Part shown: positions 1 to 12,307 of the stretch, piece by piece
Layout of the letters: each line of letters starts with the position of its first letter
Numbering within the stretch: the first letter of the stretch is position 1
Source of the DNA: Punica granatum
Taxonomy: Eukaryota; Streptophyta; Magnoliopsida; Myrtales; Lythraceae
DNA: 64,000 nucleotides
Assembly: GCF_007655135.1 (NCBI RefSeq)
Contig: NC_045130.1
Coordinates: 7,874,001 to 7,938,000, forward strand
Direction: 5' to 3'
The notes under the pieces: model-generated
The model's database searches: none
Told to the model about the DNA's origin: nothing
What the model saw: only the letters and a program-made list of their open reading frames with translations
Program-made: the position numbers and the translations under genes

Positions 1-1657
1 TAAAGTGTTATAAAATTTTATTTTTAAACCAAATAAAGCAAATATGTGTATGGAGTGACTAGGTAAACTTTTTATTTTTTAATTCAGCAAAATATTGTTT
101 AACTGAGTTACCGTCTTTCCTGCCCCAGTATCTATTTAGGAAGTTGCTTGTAGGCCCGGGCATCTTATGAGGCACCTAGGCTAGGACCTACGATTGTCAA
201 ATGGACAAATTCCTACGATTTATTCCATGTTACATTTACTGTGTGCTCTTTGAATTGAGAATCCGGTTTTTTTTTTTTTAGTTGTTCACGATCAAACCAG
301 CGCTCCATAATTTTAGTTTGAATGAATGCCTTGGCACATGCCCATTGCCCCCAAAGGTTTCACAATCCTTTCTTGTCCGGAACCCCACGGTGTCCCCCCC
401 CCCCCCCCCCCCCGGCGACTAATTGAGCAATCTATGCCGTTGCAATGTTGCATTCACAAGAAATTCGAGAATAAAGCAAAATTTACTGAATGCTCCGTCT
501 TCCCTAAGAGGGGAGCTAGCAACACTCCATGAAAAACATCGGATGTCAAATTTAGTAGGTTTTGCGCGTCCAAGTAGAGCTCGAACTCACTACCTCGTAG
601 ACGTCCCGTCACACCACACAAGTCTCCCAACCACCAACCCTTTCGGGATTATGTTGTCCGATAAATGCATCCCATTCGCATCCGCAATGGAGGCCCAATT
701 TTGAAGCCAGTTGGATCCACGTGGCAATTGGCCCAGTCCCGAAATGGCTCTCCCGAAGCGGGAGACCTGAGCCCACTGAATCGGGCGCGGCATGCTTGGG
801 GACCACTCCTGCCAGCCCTTTTGCTCAGTTTAGTTTTTCTTTTATTTATTTATTCAAATATATAACGGCTGAAAGTGCTGTTGGGCCCTTTCAACCATTA
901 ATGATTATATTTCTTTTAAATAATTGCAATTTACATTGCAAAATAAAATTAAATATTAAATAGTTGCAATTTTAATTAAAATGCTTATTTATTAAGTAAC
1001 TATAATAATAATTTAATAAATACATAAATATATTTTTAAAGGAAAAAATCAAGTGAAGACCACACGAGTGTCACAAAATGAGACTACTACTGTAGAGGGA
1101 GTACCGGTTTTTTCCTTAGGTGCCACTTTGCTTACTTGGCCACATGTGGAGGCCCCCCAAAAGGGGAATTGGCCTCCGTTGCACCGCGGATGCTCTCAAG
1201 TCTCCTTTACCGAACATTTTCGTATCGGGATAAGTCACATTACCCAAACAAGAGGAAACACCTCTTTCCATTATTTCCCATTGCATCAACTATAGCTTTT
1301 ACTATCTTTGCTACAAGGAATACAGTAAAAGATAAAATAAAGAGAGACAGGAAAAATCCCAGTAATGAGTATCAAACCGCCATCCTCGTCTGTGGGACCG
1401 GGAGCAAGGAAAGAACATAGAGGAGAGCTGATGCAATGGCCTAATTGGGGGGGAAGCCAGTACATGATAGAGAACACACCTTCCCCTTTTAGCTCCACTG
1501 GCTTTGTCCTCAGTAAGGGCGGCCCCCCACCCCCTCAACCCCAAACCCATCCCCAGAAGCAAATGCCAAAAGCCACACACCATAATCAAGCTGTGTTATG
1601 GCAGTCAAAGTTGAGTACCATCTCTGTTCCCCCCATTATTTACTCTGCCTATCACTC

Positions 1658-1660
<3 letters not shown>

Positions 1661-1694
<34 letters not shown>
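1661..1694. repeat. (CT)17 microsatellite
   Basis: A perfect CT dinucleotide run about 790 bp upstream of the DVL start codon. CT/GA runs are common in plant promoters and leaders, so it may lie in the regulatory region of that gene, but nothing in the sequence proves a role. Confidence 0.9.
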
Positions 1695-1697
<3 letters not shown>

Positions 1698-2400
1698 ACC
1701 ACATAAATAGGGAAGGGACATGCCATATAACAGCAAACACTGAGGACTGAGGAACCACCTTCATCATCATCAGATAAGGGGAAAGCTGGCTGGGGGACTC
1801 ATAATACTGATATTTAATGGCAAATAACAAAATGTGGCTGAAAATGACTTGTCTGCCCTTCCCACTTCAAATCTGAGTTATTAATGGTTTTTTGCTCCAG
1901 CAGTTGCAGGAAAGCTGACTGAACCCAAAACCCCAACAAGTTTTCCTCAGAAAGGCCCTATGTGGTCCTATACTCCTTTTTGCCACCAATCCTGGAGGAA
2001 GCAGGAAAAAAATAAGAGGAAGAAGGAGGGATGCTGACAACTATGGACTAATAAGTGATGATGATGATTATGATGATGTGGGAGACAACTCATATGGAAC
2101 CATGGAGAATTGCTAAGCCAATAGGAGGGGATGCCAAAAACCACAAATCACACCACACTAAAACAACAGCAGCTCCTTTCTCCTTTTGACAGATTAAAAG
2201 AAGGAAAAAAGAAAAAAAAAGTAGATATATACATAGATGTGTAGATATATAGATAGCTTAACTAGGCCAGTCAGTCCAGTCTTTGGGCTTTCTTCACCAG
2301 TCAATGCAATTATTTTACCGACCCCAAGGAGCAACTGAATCACATTGAATTTGAAATAACTCCCTCGAGAAAGATTCCCATAGGAAGGGTGGGCTCTCTC

Positions 2401-2408
2401 CCTATATC
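2401..2408 (+). promoter_or_regulatory. Possible TATA box of the DVL gene
   Basis: CTATATCA lies about 75 bp upstream of the DVL start codon, at the end of a pyrimidine-rich stretch. That spacing would give a leader of roughly 45-50 nt. An alternative TATA-like box near 1705 would give a much longer leader, which is also plausible. Confidence 0.35.
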
Positions 2409-2482
2409 AGGCTCAAATAAGATATATGAGGGTAGTAAGAAGAGAGGAGAGGCAAGAGAGGGGACAGAGGTCAGTTAGTTCC

Positions 2483-2626
2483 ATGGGGCTGTCCACGAAG
2501 TACTCGCAGAAGCAGGGTGAAAGTCAGATACCGAAGAGTGGGGTTCTGAAGGAGAAGAGAGCGAGGCTGTACATTATTCGACGCTGCGTCTTCATGCTAC
2601 TGTGCTGGAAGGATCATGGAGATTGA
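2483..2626 (+). CDS. DVL: DVL/ROTUNDIFOLIA-like (RTFL) micropeptide, 47 aa
   Basis: A single-exon ORF of 47 residues whose C-terminal half carries the RTF/DVL signature: a basic run (KEKRAR, residues 23-28), then [14 protein letters not shown] (29-42) and an acidic end KDHGD. In this plant-specific family the conserved part is a short hydrophobic, membrane-associated helix with invariant Arg, Cys and Trp. Overexpression of members shortens organs and alters polar cell proliferation. The N-terminal part is variable and rich in K, S and Q, as is usual. An in-frame upstream ATG at 2426 would add 19 residues of basic, non-family sequence, so I chose the ATG at 2483, which sits in a better context and gives the usual size. 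No intron is needed. Family assignment comes from the motif; the biological role is inferred. Confidence 0.85.
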   Translation: MGLSTKYSQKQGESQIPKSGVLKEKRARLYIIRRCVFMLLCWKDHGD

Positions 2627-4433
2627 GAAGAACTGACACACTCGGCAACACCCTCTCTCAGCTGAAGTTGAAATGTTGACCCAAAACACTTCAAAGCTTA
2701 TCAAATGATGAGGGTTCCCAGCAAGTACACACAGCCTACGGATTTTTAGGAGAAAGCAACGCCACTTACTGCTTGTTGTAGATGTGTGAGTTGATTCATT
2801 CATTTTCTCTTGACTGGATATATGAATTTCCTTTTCCACAAGAACTGCAATCTTGAGTTCTTTTAGAATGCCCGATTCCCTTCCCTCCTACACGCCATGC
2901 GATAAACACATGAAGAAGTTGCAAGCATTACAAAATAAAAATTCGAGGAAACATGTACTGATGGTTGTTAGTGATGTTGGAGGAAAAAGGAAGAAACATG
3001 ATAAACAGGGGCTTTAGAGCTGAAATCTCAACGCGTCAGAGGTTTTACCATTGACGCTTGTGTGTGGTTCTACAAATAAGCACTGAAATTCTATCATAAG
3101 CATACGAGGAATATCTTAGGAAAATTGGTGTAGCACTCTCTCTGATAGATTCATAGGGAAGAAACTGTGTTGAGGTCAATATTTGATCCTTGCAGGGTGA
3201 GTATAATAACCCATATGAGCTTATCATGTCCGACTTCAGAGACAGTTGCTAATTACCTTCAAGAGAAGGTAAACAACAACACTACAAAATAAGTATACGT
3301 TAACCGTTAGCTGATAATAGACATTTCTAGCTCCAAAGGGCAACCCGCAAATGAGGCAAGCCATTGTGTAAGGAGCTCGGTCTCAAACGTCACCTAACTA
3401 TGACATTACAAAGGCTGCCAGCAACTACTAAAAATATAATCTAGTCTCCTTCATCCAGCAGGAAAACTGTATAACAACTTATTAAAGCACTTGCTGCATG
3501 GCAAGAATGCAGGTAGAATATCACTTAAATTGCCAAAATGACCAGGACTGTAAACCTAGAACCACCATGATCAGCACGAGTAGTTCCAATATCCGTCCTT
3601 TCCTCGTTGCAACAACAAAGACCAAAGGAGCAGCTACAGAACAAGGAAAGCGCTTTTCCACCCGTTTATCTACTGGGGGGTTTCACCTTGGAAAAGAAAA
3701 TGTTTCATGCTAATGGGATGATGCCAGAACACATTTTTATTCAAACATTTATTTTGGTCATCTTTTCAATTCAAATTCCCTAAAGCTTCGGCATAAAGAT
3801 AAAACATTCCAGTTGTATGCGCAGCTTACTATGTTCAGACTAAACTCAATCCGAGCACGAAGCAGCTCTTAATAGCTCTCCCTATGCAACCATCTTCTCA
3901 TTCAATGCTACAGACAAACTGCATCGAACATCCAGCAATTTAAGAGCGAACATTGAAACAGCCTAATTTGATGTTGGAAACATGGATTAATTCACCTTCT
4001 AGTACATTTAACAAGCTTAATCGGATAAAACAGATTCAATGGCCTGAAGAGCGATCCAAGTCGGAATGATAGAATTCATACCAACCAATGAGAGAGGAAG
4101 CTCAAGGCAGTAAATTGAGGTCTAGCAATTTTATTTCATTAATAATACTTTTTTTAACAGATATAAACTCTGTTGAGTATCACAAATTATATAAATCCCT
4201 TCATCATCAACAAGACAGATAACATGATTATAGACAGAACAGAAGCCTCGTCTTCCAAACATAAGGACCACGATCTTTCAATTGCAATGTCTTACCTAAT
4301 AAGCCAAAATTGAATCAGTTATCGGCATGTAAAAATTGGGTATATTATGTGCACCAATTTAACACCAACTAGTCTAGGAGAGACGCCATAGGTACCCGGA
4401 GAATGAATACCCCAGGGCAAGCGAATCGATTGA
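2627..4433. other. Intergenic, no gene seen
   Basis: About 1.8 kb between the DVL stop codon and the stop of the small acidic protein gene on the other strand. It probably contains the 3' untranslated regions of both. ORFs here (for example 3498-3713 +) are low in recognisable sequence and I could not assign any to a family. Confidence 0.55.
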
Positions 4434-4655
4434 TCAGACTGGGAGGTTGGCGGCGTCGGTGGGATCAACGACGGAGGAGTTGGAGAGGTCGAGGGTGAGA
4501 GGGCGGTCGTTGGCCTCGTCCTCCTCGTCGTCGAGGTCGGTGGTGGAGACATTGACACAGGAGAAACGCTCCAGGGAGGAGAAGAAGGCCGAGGCTACGG
4601 TGGCGCCGAGCCACGTCGCCAGCTGGTCGATCTTGCTGCCATTGTTGTCCTCCAT
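4434..4655 (-). CDS. Small acidic plant protein of unknown function, 73 aa
   Basis: A single-exon ORF read on the minus strand. Residues 8-36 (KIDQLATWLGATVASAFF, then SSLERFSCVNVS) look like a conserved amphipathic or weakly hydrophobic helix. They are followed by a strongly acidic block (LDDEEDEAND, 41-50) and a Ser/Asp-rich tail. I recall similar short unnamed proteins in other plants with the same helix-plus-acidic layout, but no function. The ORF is open 22 codons further upstream, but that part is Arg/His/Gln-rich and resembles leader sequence, so I chose the inner ATG at 4655. A GA microsatellite (about 4725-4742) lies just upstream in the presumed leader. Function cannot be stated from the sequence. 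Confidence 0.6.
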   Translation of the reverse strand: MEDNNGSKIDQLATWLGATVASAFFSSLERFSCVNVSTTDLDDEEDEANDRPLTLDLSNSSVVDPTDAANLPV

Positions 4656-5472
4656 TTGATCTTCACGGGTGATGGATTGGCTCTGATGACGATGACGACG
4701 ACAACGACGATCCTGTCGCACAGGTAGAGAGAGAGAGAGAGAGTCGACAAAACGAGTTGCCGGCGAACTTATATGGTCGGGCTCGAGAAGAATGGAGCTC
4801 CCATGGAGACGGGATTGATATGACGCTGACAGGTAGGACGAATTTATTTATTTCGTATTATGTCCCTGTCGTTAGAGATAATTTTATATTTGCCCCCTCA
4901 GTTTTCGCTTTGGACAAGACGCCCTTGAACTTTGCCTGGCTAATTTATTGGGGGTTTTCTAGGAAAAGGACGGAAAGAGATAAAGATCAACAACCTTGTA
5001 AACGATGTGAGGAAAGGTGTCGAGAGGACACTGAAATAGGAATCCGCCAAGAAAACGATAATTCGCCTGTCATTCGATTCACATAAAGAACAGGCGTAAA
5101 ACCCGCTTAAATCACCAACGTATGAAATATACTATACGTTACTCGGGTTTTTCTTTCCGAAGAATACAAATGTTGCAAAATTGATTTAGAAACATAAACC
5201 CAGAAATTAGATGATTAAGAGATCTTATCTTTCCAATATTCATAAATTGAGGGAAAAGAAATTTTATGTTTTTACCAAACATGCATATAATTTTGCACAC
5301 ATCTTTCCAATATTCATGGAACAATATCAAACTATAAGCATGAGCACCATATTCTCAGTATCACCGGCAACTGCAAAGACCGGTATTTTGTCATGCGTTG
5401 AAGATCATCTCTTCCCCCCCCAATCCCCCCGGTCAAGTCTGATATATTTCGAGCTTGAACAGTTCTAGCCTT
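4656..5472. other. Intergenic between small acidic gene and ABCF3 3' end
   Basis: This stretch holds the presumed promoter and leader of the minus-strand small gene (left part) and the 3' untranslated region of ABCF3 (right part). Positions 4830-4950 resemble the generic plant-repeat style of pyrimidine-rich sequence found near transposon ends, but I see no terminal repeat pair. Confidence 0.45.
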
Positions 5473-8400
5473 CTAGGACGATTGGAGGAGCTTCTTATAA
5501 TCATGGAAATTCCCCTGGAACGGTGTCACCCTCCCTTCGGATACTACCCAAAGCTCCTCTACACTTCCCGATATTAGATGCTCGTCGTGACTAACCTGTG
5601 AAAAGGAGAAGACCAGGAGGTATTCAGTATTCACTCATGATGAAGTTCGACTTCCTGGCTTAATTTAGGTTAGGACGGGAGAGAGGCAGTACCATGAGGA
5701 TTCCCCCTTGGAACAACACCAGGCCTTGAATAAGTGCCTCCACAGCATCCAAATCCTACAGTAAGAAGTCAAAACAACTTTGTCACTCTTATCACCGAAT
5801 ACAAGTAGAGAAACCATTCCCATCCGGCCAAACCTCAGCCAGAACATGATCAGGTCTACATCCAAGATGCACAAACGAACTGTATCTGTTGGATGGCATA
5901 GGGTCCACAGACAATGTAAGAGGCGATGAAAAGTTGTGGTTAGTGCAAAATTCCTTGGTTTAGGATAATATGTTTCTCACTTTGGAAATCGAACCATATG
6001 AACACTATACACATTTCTTTTCTTTTTTCTTTTTTCTTTTTTCTTTTTTGGCCGAAAACACTATACTTGACTCTGCAGTTCAAACTAGTAAAGCATGGAT
6101 CCTGATGGACATGCCTAAACAAGCATACTCGTGCAGGAAATGAGCATACAAAGCAGATTGGACGAGGAGGAGCAATTCATACCAAATGATTAGATGGCTC
6201 ATCGAGTAGAATAATGTGAGGCTTCTTGAAAGTTATCTTTGCAAATGCGACTCTGCTCTTCTGCCCGCCTATTGCATCACATGGGGAACGGGAGTAGGTT
6301 ACTCAACTGATCAAAGGATATAAGTTTGAATGGCAAGACAATATGAAAGGAGAATAGAGGCAATACCGGATAATGTATACATTGGCTGAAGTGCAAGATT
6401 TCCAGCTACCCCAAAAGAGCCCAAGTGGGCACGAAGCTTCTGCTCAGGTACGCCCTACAAGAAGAATTTATAACATGATATATAGCACACTTGTCTTAAT
6501 TCATGATATAGCATGAATAACTTGAATGACAATTATCAAAAAAAGAATTGACTTGAATAGCATTTGACTAGGACGCAATATCCACAGCACTAGGTATTGC
6601 ATGAAACAACAGAGGATGGCATTAAACTTCATTTCAAACAGTAAGAATGAGTAATTTGGTCAAAAGAAACTTGACCTCTATAAAGAAAGATTCCTTTTTT
6701 TTTTAATGATAAATAAAAATTTCTATTACTTAAAGGAAGATTCAGATAATTACAATATCATCAACAAATTCTATTGCTTAAACTAATCAAAATTAATATA
6801 AAAACCGATCACAAGATATCAAATATTATATTAACATTTAAAAAAAGTTCATAAATTTTCCCCCCGCACAGCATGGGCAATCTTCCTAAAATATAGTCCT
6901 GCTCTCCCATATCCTAAGCAAAAATATTAAATAAGAGTGCTTGTGGATATATTCTTCCCTTAACAAAATATACGCATTCTTCCAAACTCAGTTATTGCAT
7001 CCATCCAAATTCACATATTCCTATGTGATCAAGACTATTTTATGTAACCTTTTCCTTTTTAGTCAATCTGCCACATGTTGCCATTAAGACGCCGTCCCTA
7101 CATAACTCTAAGTAACAATCTAAGAAACTAGAAGGTTTTGAAAGGAATATAAAGAAACAATAGGACAATGACAATTCTACTTTAAGTAGAGGCATAGGAT
7201 GCATCAAATAATTTCACATATAGGATGTCAAGACAAGAACACTGCTTTTGAAGAGAATAGATTGTGCATTTGAACAAGGACTAGAAACTCACTGGGAAGC
7301 AGCGCATCATATATAGAAGTGGACTTGATGACAGATCTAGCCCATCGACATGGTGCTGACTGAAAACAGCAATACGGACCTGTATGCAGCCAGCTTTCAC
7401 CCTCATCAAAATGAAATATTAGAAGCAAACTCTAAGCTAGATAGAGTTGGATTCACTGCTATACTTTCAGACTTGAAAGTATAATCTAATCTGTTATCCA
7501 TGAAAATTTAAGATAAAAATAACAGGGTTGACAACAACAAGACCTTGAGTTATTAATTTACTGGAAACTAAAGGAAATATATTATCTTAGCGGAGGGAAT
7601 TAAAAATAAATGAAACACGAAGTATGAGATAAGTTTTTCAAGGAAATTTACAGAAACTACCACATGCACGGTACACAAAACAGGAAATCAAACCTTTGCT
7701 GAACGGAAAACGGTCCCCGAACTAGGTTGCAGGTCCCCGGCAATTAGTTTGAGAATTGTTGATTTACCAATACCATTTGGGCCCACCACTGCACAGCAGG
7801 AAGCCCATTAATGCACCTAAAGAATGAGCCAGAACATGATATAACACAGTTGAAAATCAATAAACCATTCTTACTCGCAATCCGGCTGTCAAGATCAATC
7901 CCAAAATTCAGGTTCTTGAACAATAATGGTCCACCAGGATAACCAAATGATGCGTCACTAAAATCAAGCATGATCAAACATCAAAAGACAATCCAAAAAC
8001 CATATTCAACATCCTCTACATTCTTTTAGAAGATGGTGCAAGAAACACAATTAGGATAGGGTGCCATAGAAATGGAACAATATTTAGATTATCAATTGAA
8101 TAACATAATTAAAGTTATAGAAGTACAAACCTAAAACTTATTATAGGAGGACCAGGCCGATCATCTGGAGTTGGAAACTCAAATTTGTAGCTGCAAAAAG
8201 CAAATTGTGATATAATAAAAAGGTGTCACAATGAAGTATATCACAATGAAGTCGACTAAAGCGGAAAATAGACTAAGTGAGCAAGCTTACTCTGGATCAT
8301 TGACAATTTGATCCACATGTCCCATACGATCCAGTGCCTGAAATCCAACAAAAAGGTAAATCACCAGAAAACTAGAAATTGTTGCTTTGACTAAACACGT

Positions 8401-11400
8401 TGAACAACACTGCTGGGAATTCAGAAAAAAAGCTGACTAGAGTTCGACTCTCAAAGCAGGAGGCACCTTGATTCTTGACTGTACGAGAGAAGCCCTCTTT
8501 GCATTATATCGAAACTTATCAATAAACGCCTGCAACACCAACCGGAAAAATCAGAAAAGCAAGTCATGGCCAGAATACATTTGAGATGCATGAGAAAGAA
8601 ATTTTCTTGTGCTGAATTCTGGGAATATTTCGACAATAAAAGTGACTGCTACCGACAGGTTGCAGTTCATGCTGCTTTCAGAATAGGATGATTTTGAAAA
8701 GTCGAAGTCACACAGGAACTACAATTAAATGCAAATGATCTTCTGGATCAAAGCGTAACAGCAGAAGAGGAATTTTGCATAAACATAACAGGTAGCAACA
8801 CCAAGGACCAGGAAAGAAATGCTAAAATAAACAAGCAGCAACTTAAGGTAACAAAGTTAAAAAAGCAGAAGATAAGATATATATTGAATCAACATATTAT
8901 CTTGATGTGTGGCAACCTGCATATGGCCCCTCGCTTTTTCATTAGCCTCAAAAGCTTTTTGTTGGTTCTTAAGCTGTTCCTCACGTGTCCTTTCGAATGT
9001 ATCATAATCCCCTTTGTATGCGGTCAATTTTTGTCCATGCAAATGGAGGATATCAGTCACCACCTACAAAATCAAACGAAATTGATGAAAACAATGAATT
9101 TAGTTTATATGCTATATGTATTCCCTGATTATAAAGACAGTGAATAAAGATGCGAAAGATTTTGAGAGCATTACAGTGTTCAAGAACTCCCTTGCATGAG
9201 AAACAACAATGAAAGTCTTTGGCCATTTAAGTAAATAAGCTTCCAGCCACAGCACGGCATGAAGATCCAGATGGTTCTGCAACAGCGAAAACATGCATAA
9301 TCAGACTACTCCTCTGTAATAGAAATCATTCCCTGTAACAGATAAAATGATCGCCAATACTCACAGTAGGTTCATCAAGGAGCAACAGGTCAGGCTCTAT
9401 AAAAAGTGCACGAGCAAGAGCAATTCGCATACGCCATCCTCCAGAAAAAGTTTTTGTAGCTTTTCGCTGCATTTCTGGAGAGAAACTTAGACCCTGGAAA
9501 TAATACATGTTAGTTTGCACTACTATAAGATCCATTAACGACCCCTTACAACCCGTTCTTAACAATAATGGATGCATAGACATGAATAATCGGGTACTAA
9601 CTTTACTGTTCTATCCACAAAAAAAATATGCAAGAATGGGAGTTCAAAAAGGTGAATGAAAAGCTAAATGCAACTAGGAACCAAGAGCAATTGTCCAATT
9701 TAATGGCACAGCAAAATCATTTGCAGTTAAATTTGTTCCCAAGTTATGTTTCCCCATGGATCTCTTTTCTGTAAGCTTCACTAGAGGTGTCCACCCTGCA
9801 CAGTATATTATTTCACTCTGTAGGCATAGATCAATGCAAGAGCATTTTCAGCAACAACAGTGCCTGAGATAAGCATGTGCGTGTGTGCGGTAGAGGGTGA
9901 GAGGGAGAGAGAGAGAGAGAGTTACCGCAAGAATAGAAGCTGCCCGTGCCTCTGCAGAATAAGCATCTATAAACTCAAGCCTTTTGTATATCTCCTCCAG
10001 TCTTGTTGCAATGGCATCAGAGGTTGGACCATTAAGGTCCCCGTTGCTCTTGTCACTTGCACTAGTAAATTCGAGTTTGCTCTAAAAATTAAGTGACAAA
10101 TGATCAGTATAAGCATAGAGATAAGCAGGACACTATCATATATGGTTGCCGCAAATGGACCACGAAAAGTGTCAAAAAATAGAGAAAAAGGAAAAAAGAT
10201 AAAATTGCAATAGACTTAAAAACAAAATAGTGACTATTAAACCTGCTGTGCAAGTAAGCGAGATTCTTCTTCTAAGAGCTGGGTTCTTTCGATATCAGAG
10301 TTCAGAACACATTGCAAGGCCGATATATCATCACCAACCACTTCCTGCTCAACGTGCAATATCTGGCAGTTTTGAGGGATACCCTCAATGGCATGCAAAG
10401 CCATATGCCTGAGGAAAGTTGTTTTCCCAGTTCCATTTCTTCCAATTAGCCCTACAAACAGATGCTTGTTTCATTTGCCTCAAAATCCATTTCCCTGGGC
10501 CTATATCTAATAAAATGACCATGACAACTTAACCTTCACAAAAAATGCAAACTCACCATAATGCCTTCCATATGAAAGTGTTACAGTACCATCTACGATT
10601 AGGTCACGGCCACCCACAGAGACATTAAAATTTTCCAAATGGATGTCCCGGAAGGCTGGTCCACCGCTGTTGTCATGATTCACGCAAACAAGGGGCATTC
10701 CTGCTCTAACTGCTTCCATTTCAGCCAAATGCATCTGATACTGAGCCTGCAGAGACAGCAACAAAACTGTCAGAATAGGATTAAACACCCAAAAACCATT
10801 ACCCAGCATATCCAAATCACAACACAAAATCTTGGAATAATACCCAGAAGAGCAAATAACATCCAATGAGTACTCGATTTTTTTTGCAGAATTACCTCTC
10901 TCTGTCTCTCCTCTTTCCTTTTCCTCCTTTCGATCTTTTGCTTGTCGCGTTCAGATAAGAGAGGGCCATCAAACACCTCTTGCTTCTTCTTCGGAGCCAC
11001 CTCCTCATCCATCCCGTCATCCATTCTAAAGGGCGTTGCGAGGCTCCTCACGGTGGGTTTAACTTTGACAAGGCCATGCTTTCCGAATCTCTCTGTTATT
11101 TTACTACACACCTATCATGAATTATAAACCTATAATGTCCGTGAGAGTGTCGCATGAGCTGAAAACCCAAGAGCGAACATTCCATGACAAGCAAGCGACT
11201 AAATTGAATACAGAAGCAATGGAGGCGAGAAGGACGGCAATGGGCATTGGAACGGCGGGGAGATATCAGCCAAGATGGCTCCTCTACTCAGCAACGGACG
11301 GAATGATAAATGGGCACTAACCAGTCGAGATTCCTCAAAGTCGTCGACACACTCAGCTCCGACAAGGAGCTCCCCAATGGCCTCGAAAGCGCCCCCGCCA

Positions 11401-11525
11401 TCGATGCCGAAGTCGAAGTCCTCGTCGGCGAGGACGTTGACGATGTAATCAATGATCGGCTGATCCACGTCCTGGACTCTCCGGCCAAGAACTTCGTGAA
11501 CTATCGAGCTCGCCACTTCAGTCAT
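5473..11525 (-). CDS. ABCF3: ABC transporter F family member 3 (GCN20-type), 715 aa
   Basis: Eighteen coding exons join in frame: 11525-11322, 11111-10896, 10746-10557, 10451-10243, 10081-9926, 9493-9365, 9276-9175, 9063-8917, 8529-8467, 8337-8291, 8190-8131, 7957-7875, 7788-7694, 7379-7293, 6454-6367, 6268-6183, 5755-5693, 5595-5473. All introns are GT-AG. The product is a soluble twin-ABC ATPase without membrane segments. It has an N-terminal GCN20-like region (1-140), Walker A1 GRNGTGKT (207-214), signature FSGGW (341-345), DEPT (365-368), a charged linker, Walker A2 GPNGIGKS (538-545), signature LSGGQ (624-628) and DEPSNHL (648-654). The length is the same as the Arabidopsis protein as I remember it. 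The family acts at the ribosome with GCN1/GCN2-type translation control and has been linked to root growth and stress responses. All ATPase motifs look intact. It is divergently paired with NAD synthetase. Confidence 0.95.
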
Positions 11526-12307
11526 CTTCTTCTTCCTCTTCCTCTGCCGGGCAAAGGGGACAAAGGGTTTCTCAAAGAACAGAAGGGAGGAGCAAAGATG
11601 GAGCTTCGAGCTCTATCGAACTCCCGCCGACCTTCACAGGAAAGAGCCCATCTTCGGCCCATCTTTGCCCATTTTGGCCCATCCTTGACTACATTAATTT
11701 CTCAGAAAAATGGGGAGAGAAAATCCGAATTTCAGTTTGACACGCATCAGATTCGCAGCCCACCGGCGTGTTCAAAGTCCGAAACACATCGACCGTGTCC
11801 GAGGTTCTTGGAGCCTTGTTGACCCCGCCGAAAGTTTCCTCCTTTTATATATTTAGAGCCCGCGGTTGTGTGGTTGTCCGAACTTACCCGCTCGGATCCG
11901 GCGATTCGACCTTTACTCACTGCCTTCCCCCTAACTCAGCCCGGCCTTCCCCGGCGTCTTTCCCTCACAGAGCGGCTCCTCACCGCCTCTGTCCGCCTCG
12001 TCCACAGCCTCTCCGCCGTCCGCCCTGCCCCTCTTCAACAAGTGGGTCCCCTCTCCCTCCCCCTTATCGTTTAATTATTCCTAATAATCTTACCGAGAGA
12101 GGATTTTTGGACAATCCGCAAGCCAAACGACAAGGCCCCACATCCAAACTCTTATGACAGAGTCCACCTGGACGTTCTGAACTCTGAGGCATCCTCTGGT
12201 TTTCCTTGTTTGTCCGACAACTCTACAGAGTTTCGTGCTTTTCTCTCTTTCCATAAGTGGGTTACCTTTCCTTGTAGTTTCTTGGGCTTGCTGATAAGCT
12301 GTTCGAG
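11526..12307. promoter_or_regulatory. Bidirectional promoter of ABCF3 and NAD synthetase
   Basis: Only 782 bp separate the two divergent start codons, so both promoters and both leaders must fit here. The ABCF3-proximal side carries four GCCCAT (site II/TGGGCY-type) elements. The NAD-synthetase side is pyrimidine-rich and has no clear TATA box, as is usual for plant housekeeping genes. Confidence 0.7.
11646..11682 (-). promoter_or_regulatory. Cluster of four GCCCAT (site II) elements
   Basis: GCCCAT occurs at 11646, 11657, 11667 and 11677, which is spacing of 11, 10 and 10 bp, about one helical turn each. Read toward ABCF3 they are ATGGGC, matching the site II/UP1-type elements (TGGGCY, GGCCCAWW) bound by TCP factors and typical of plant genes for ribosomes and translation. 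The cluster lies about 120-160 bp upstream of the ABCF3 start codon. Transcription-factor binding is inferred from the motif. Confidence 0.65.

Larger units (their letters stand above)
1..2482. other. Intergenic left flank
   Basis: I see no supported gene here. The stretch holds a run of about 20 C (394-413), a very AT-rich part (about 830-1040), and a (CT)17 microsatellite (1661-1694) followed by an ATAAATAG box near 1705. The part from about 1600 onward is probably the promoter and leader of the DVL gene that starts at 2483. Short ORFs in this stretch overlap in several frames and have no recognisable domain. Confidence 0.6.

Noticed and set aside
560..650. tRNA or SINE with a B-box-like GAGTTCGAGCTC on the minus strand
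   Set aside because: There is a plausible box but no cloverleaf, A-rich tail or flanking duplication.
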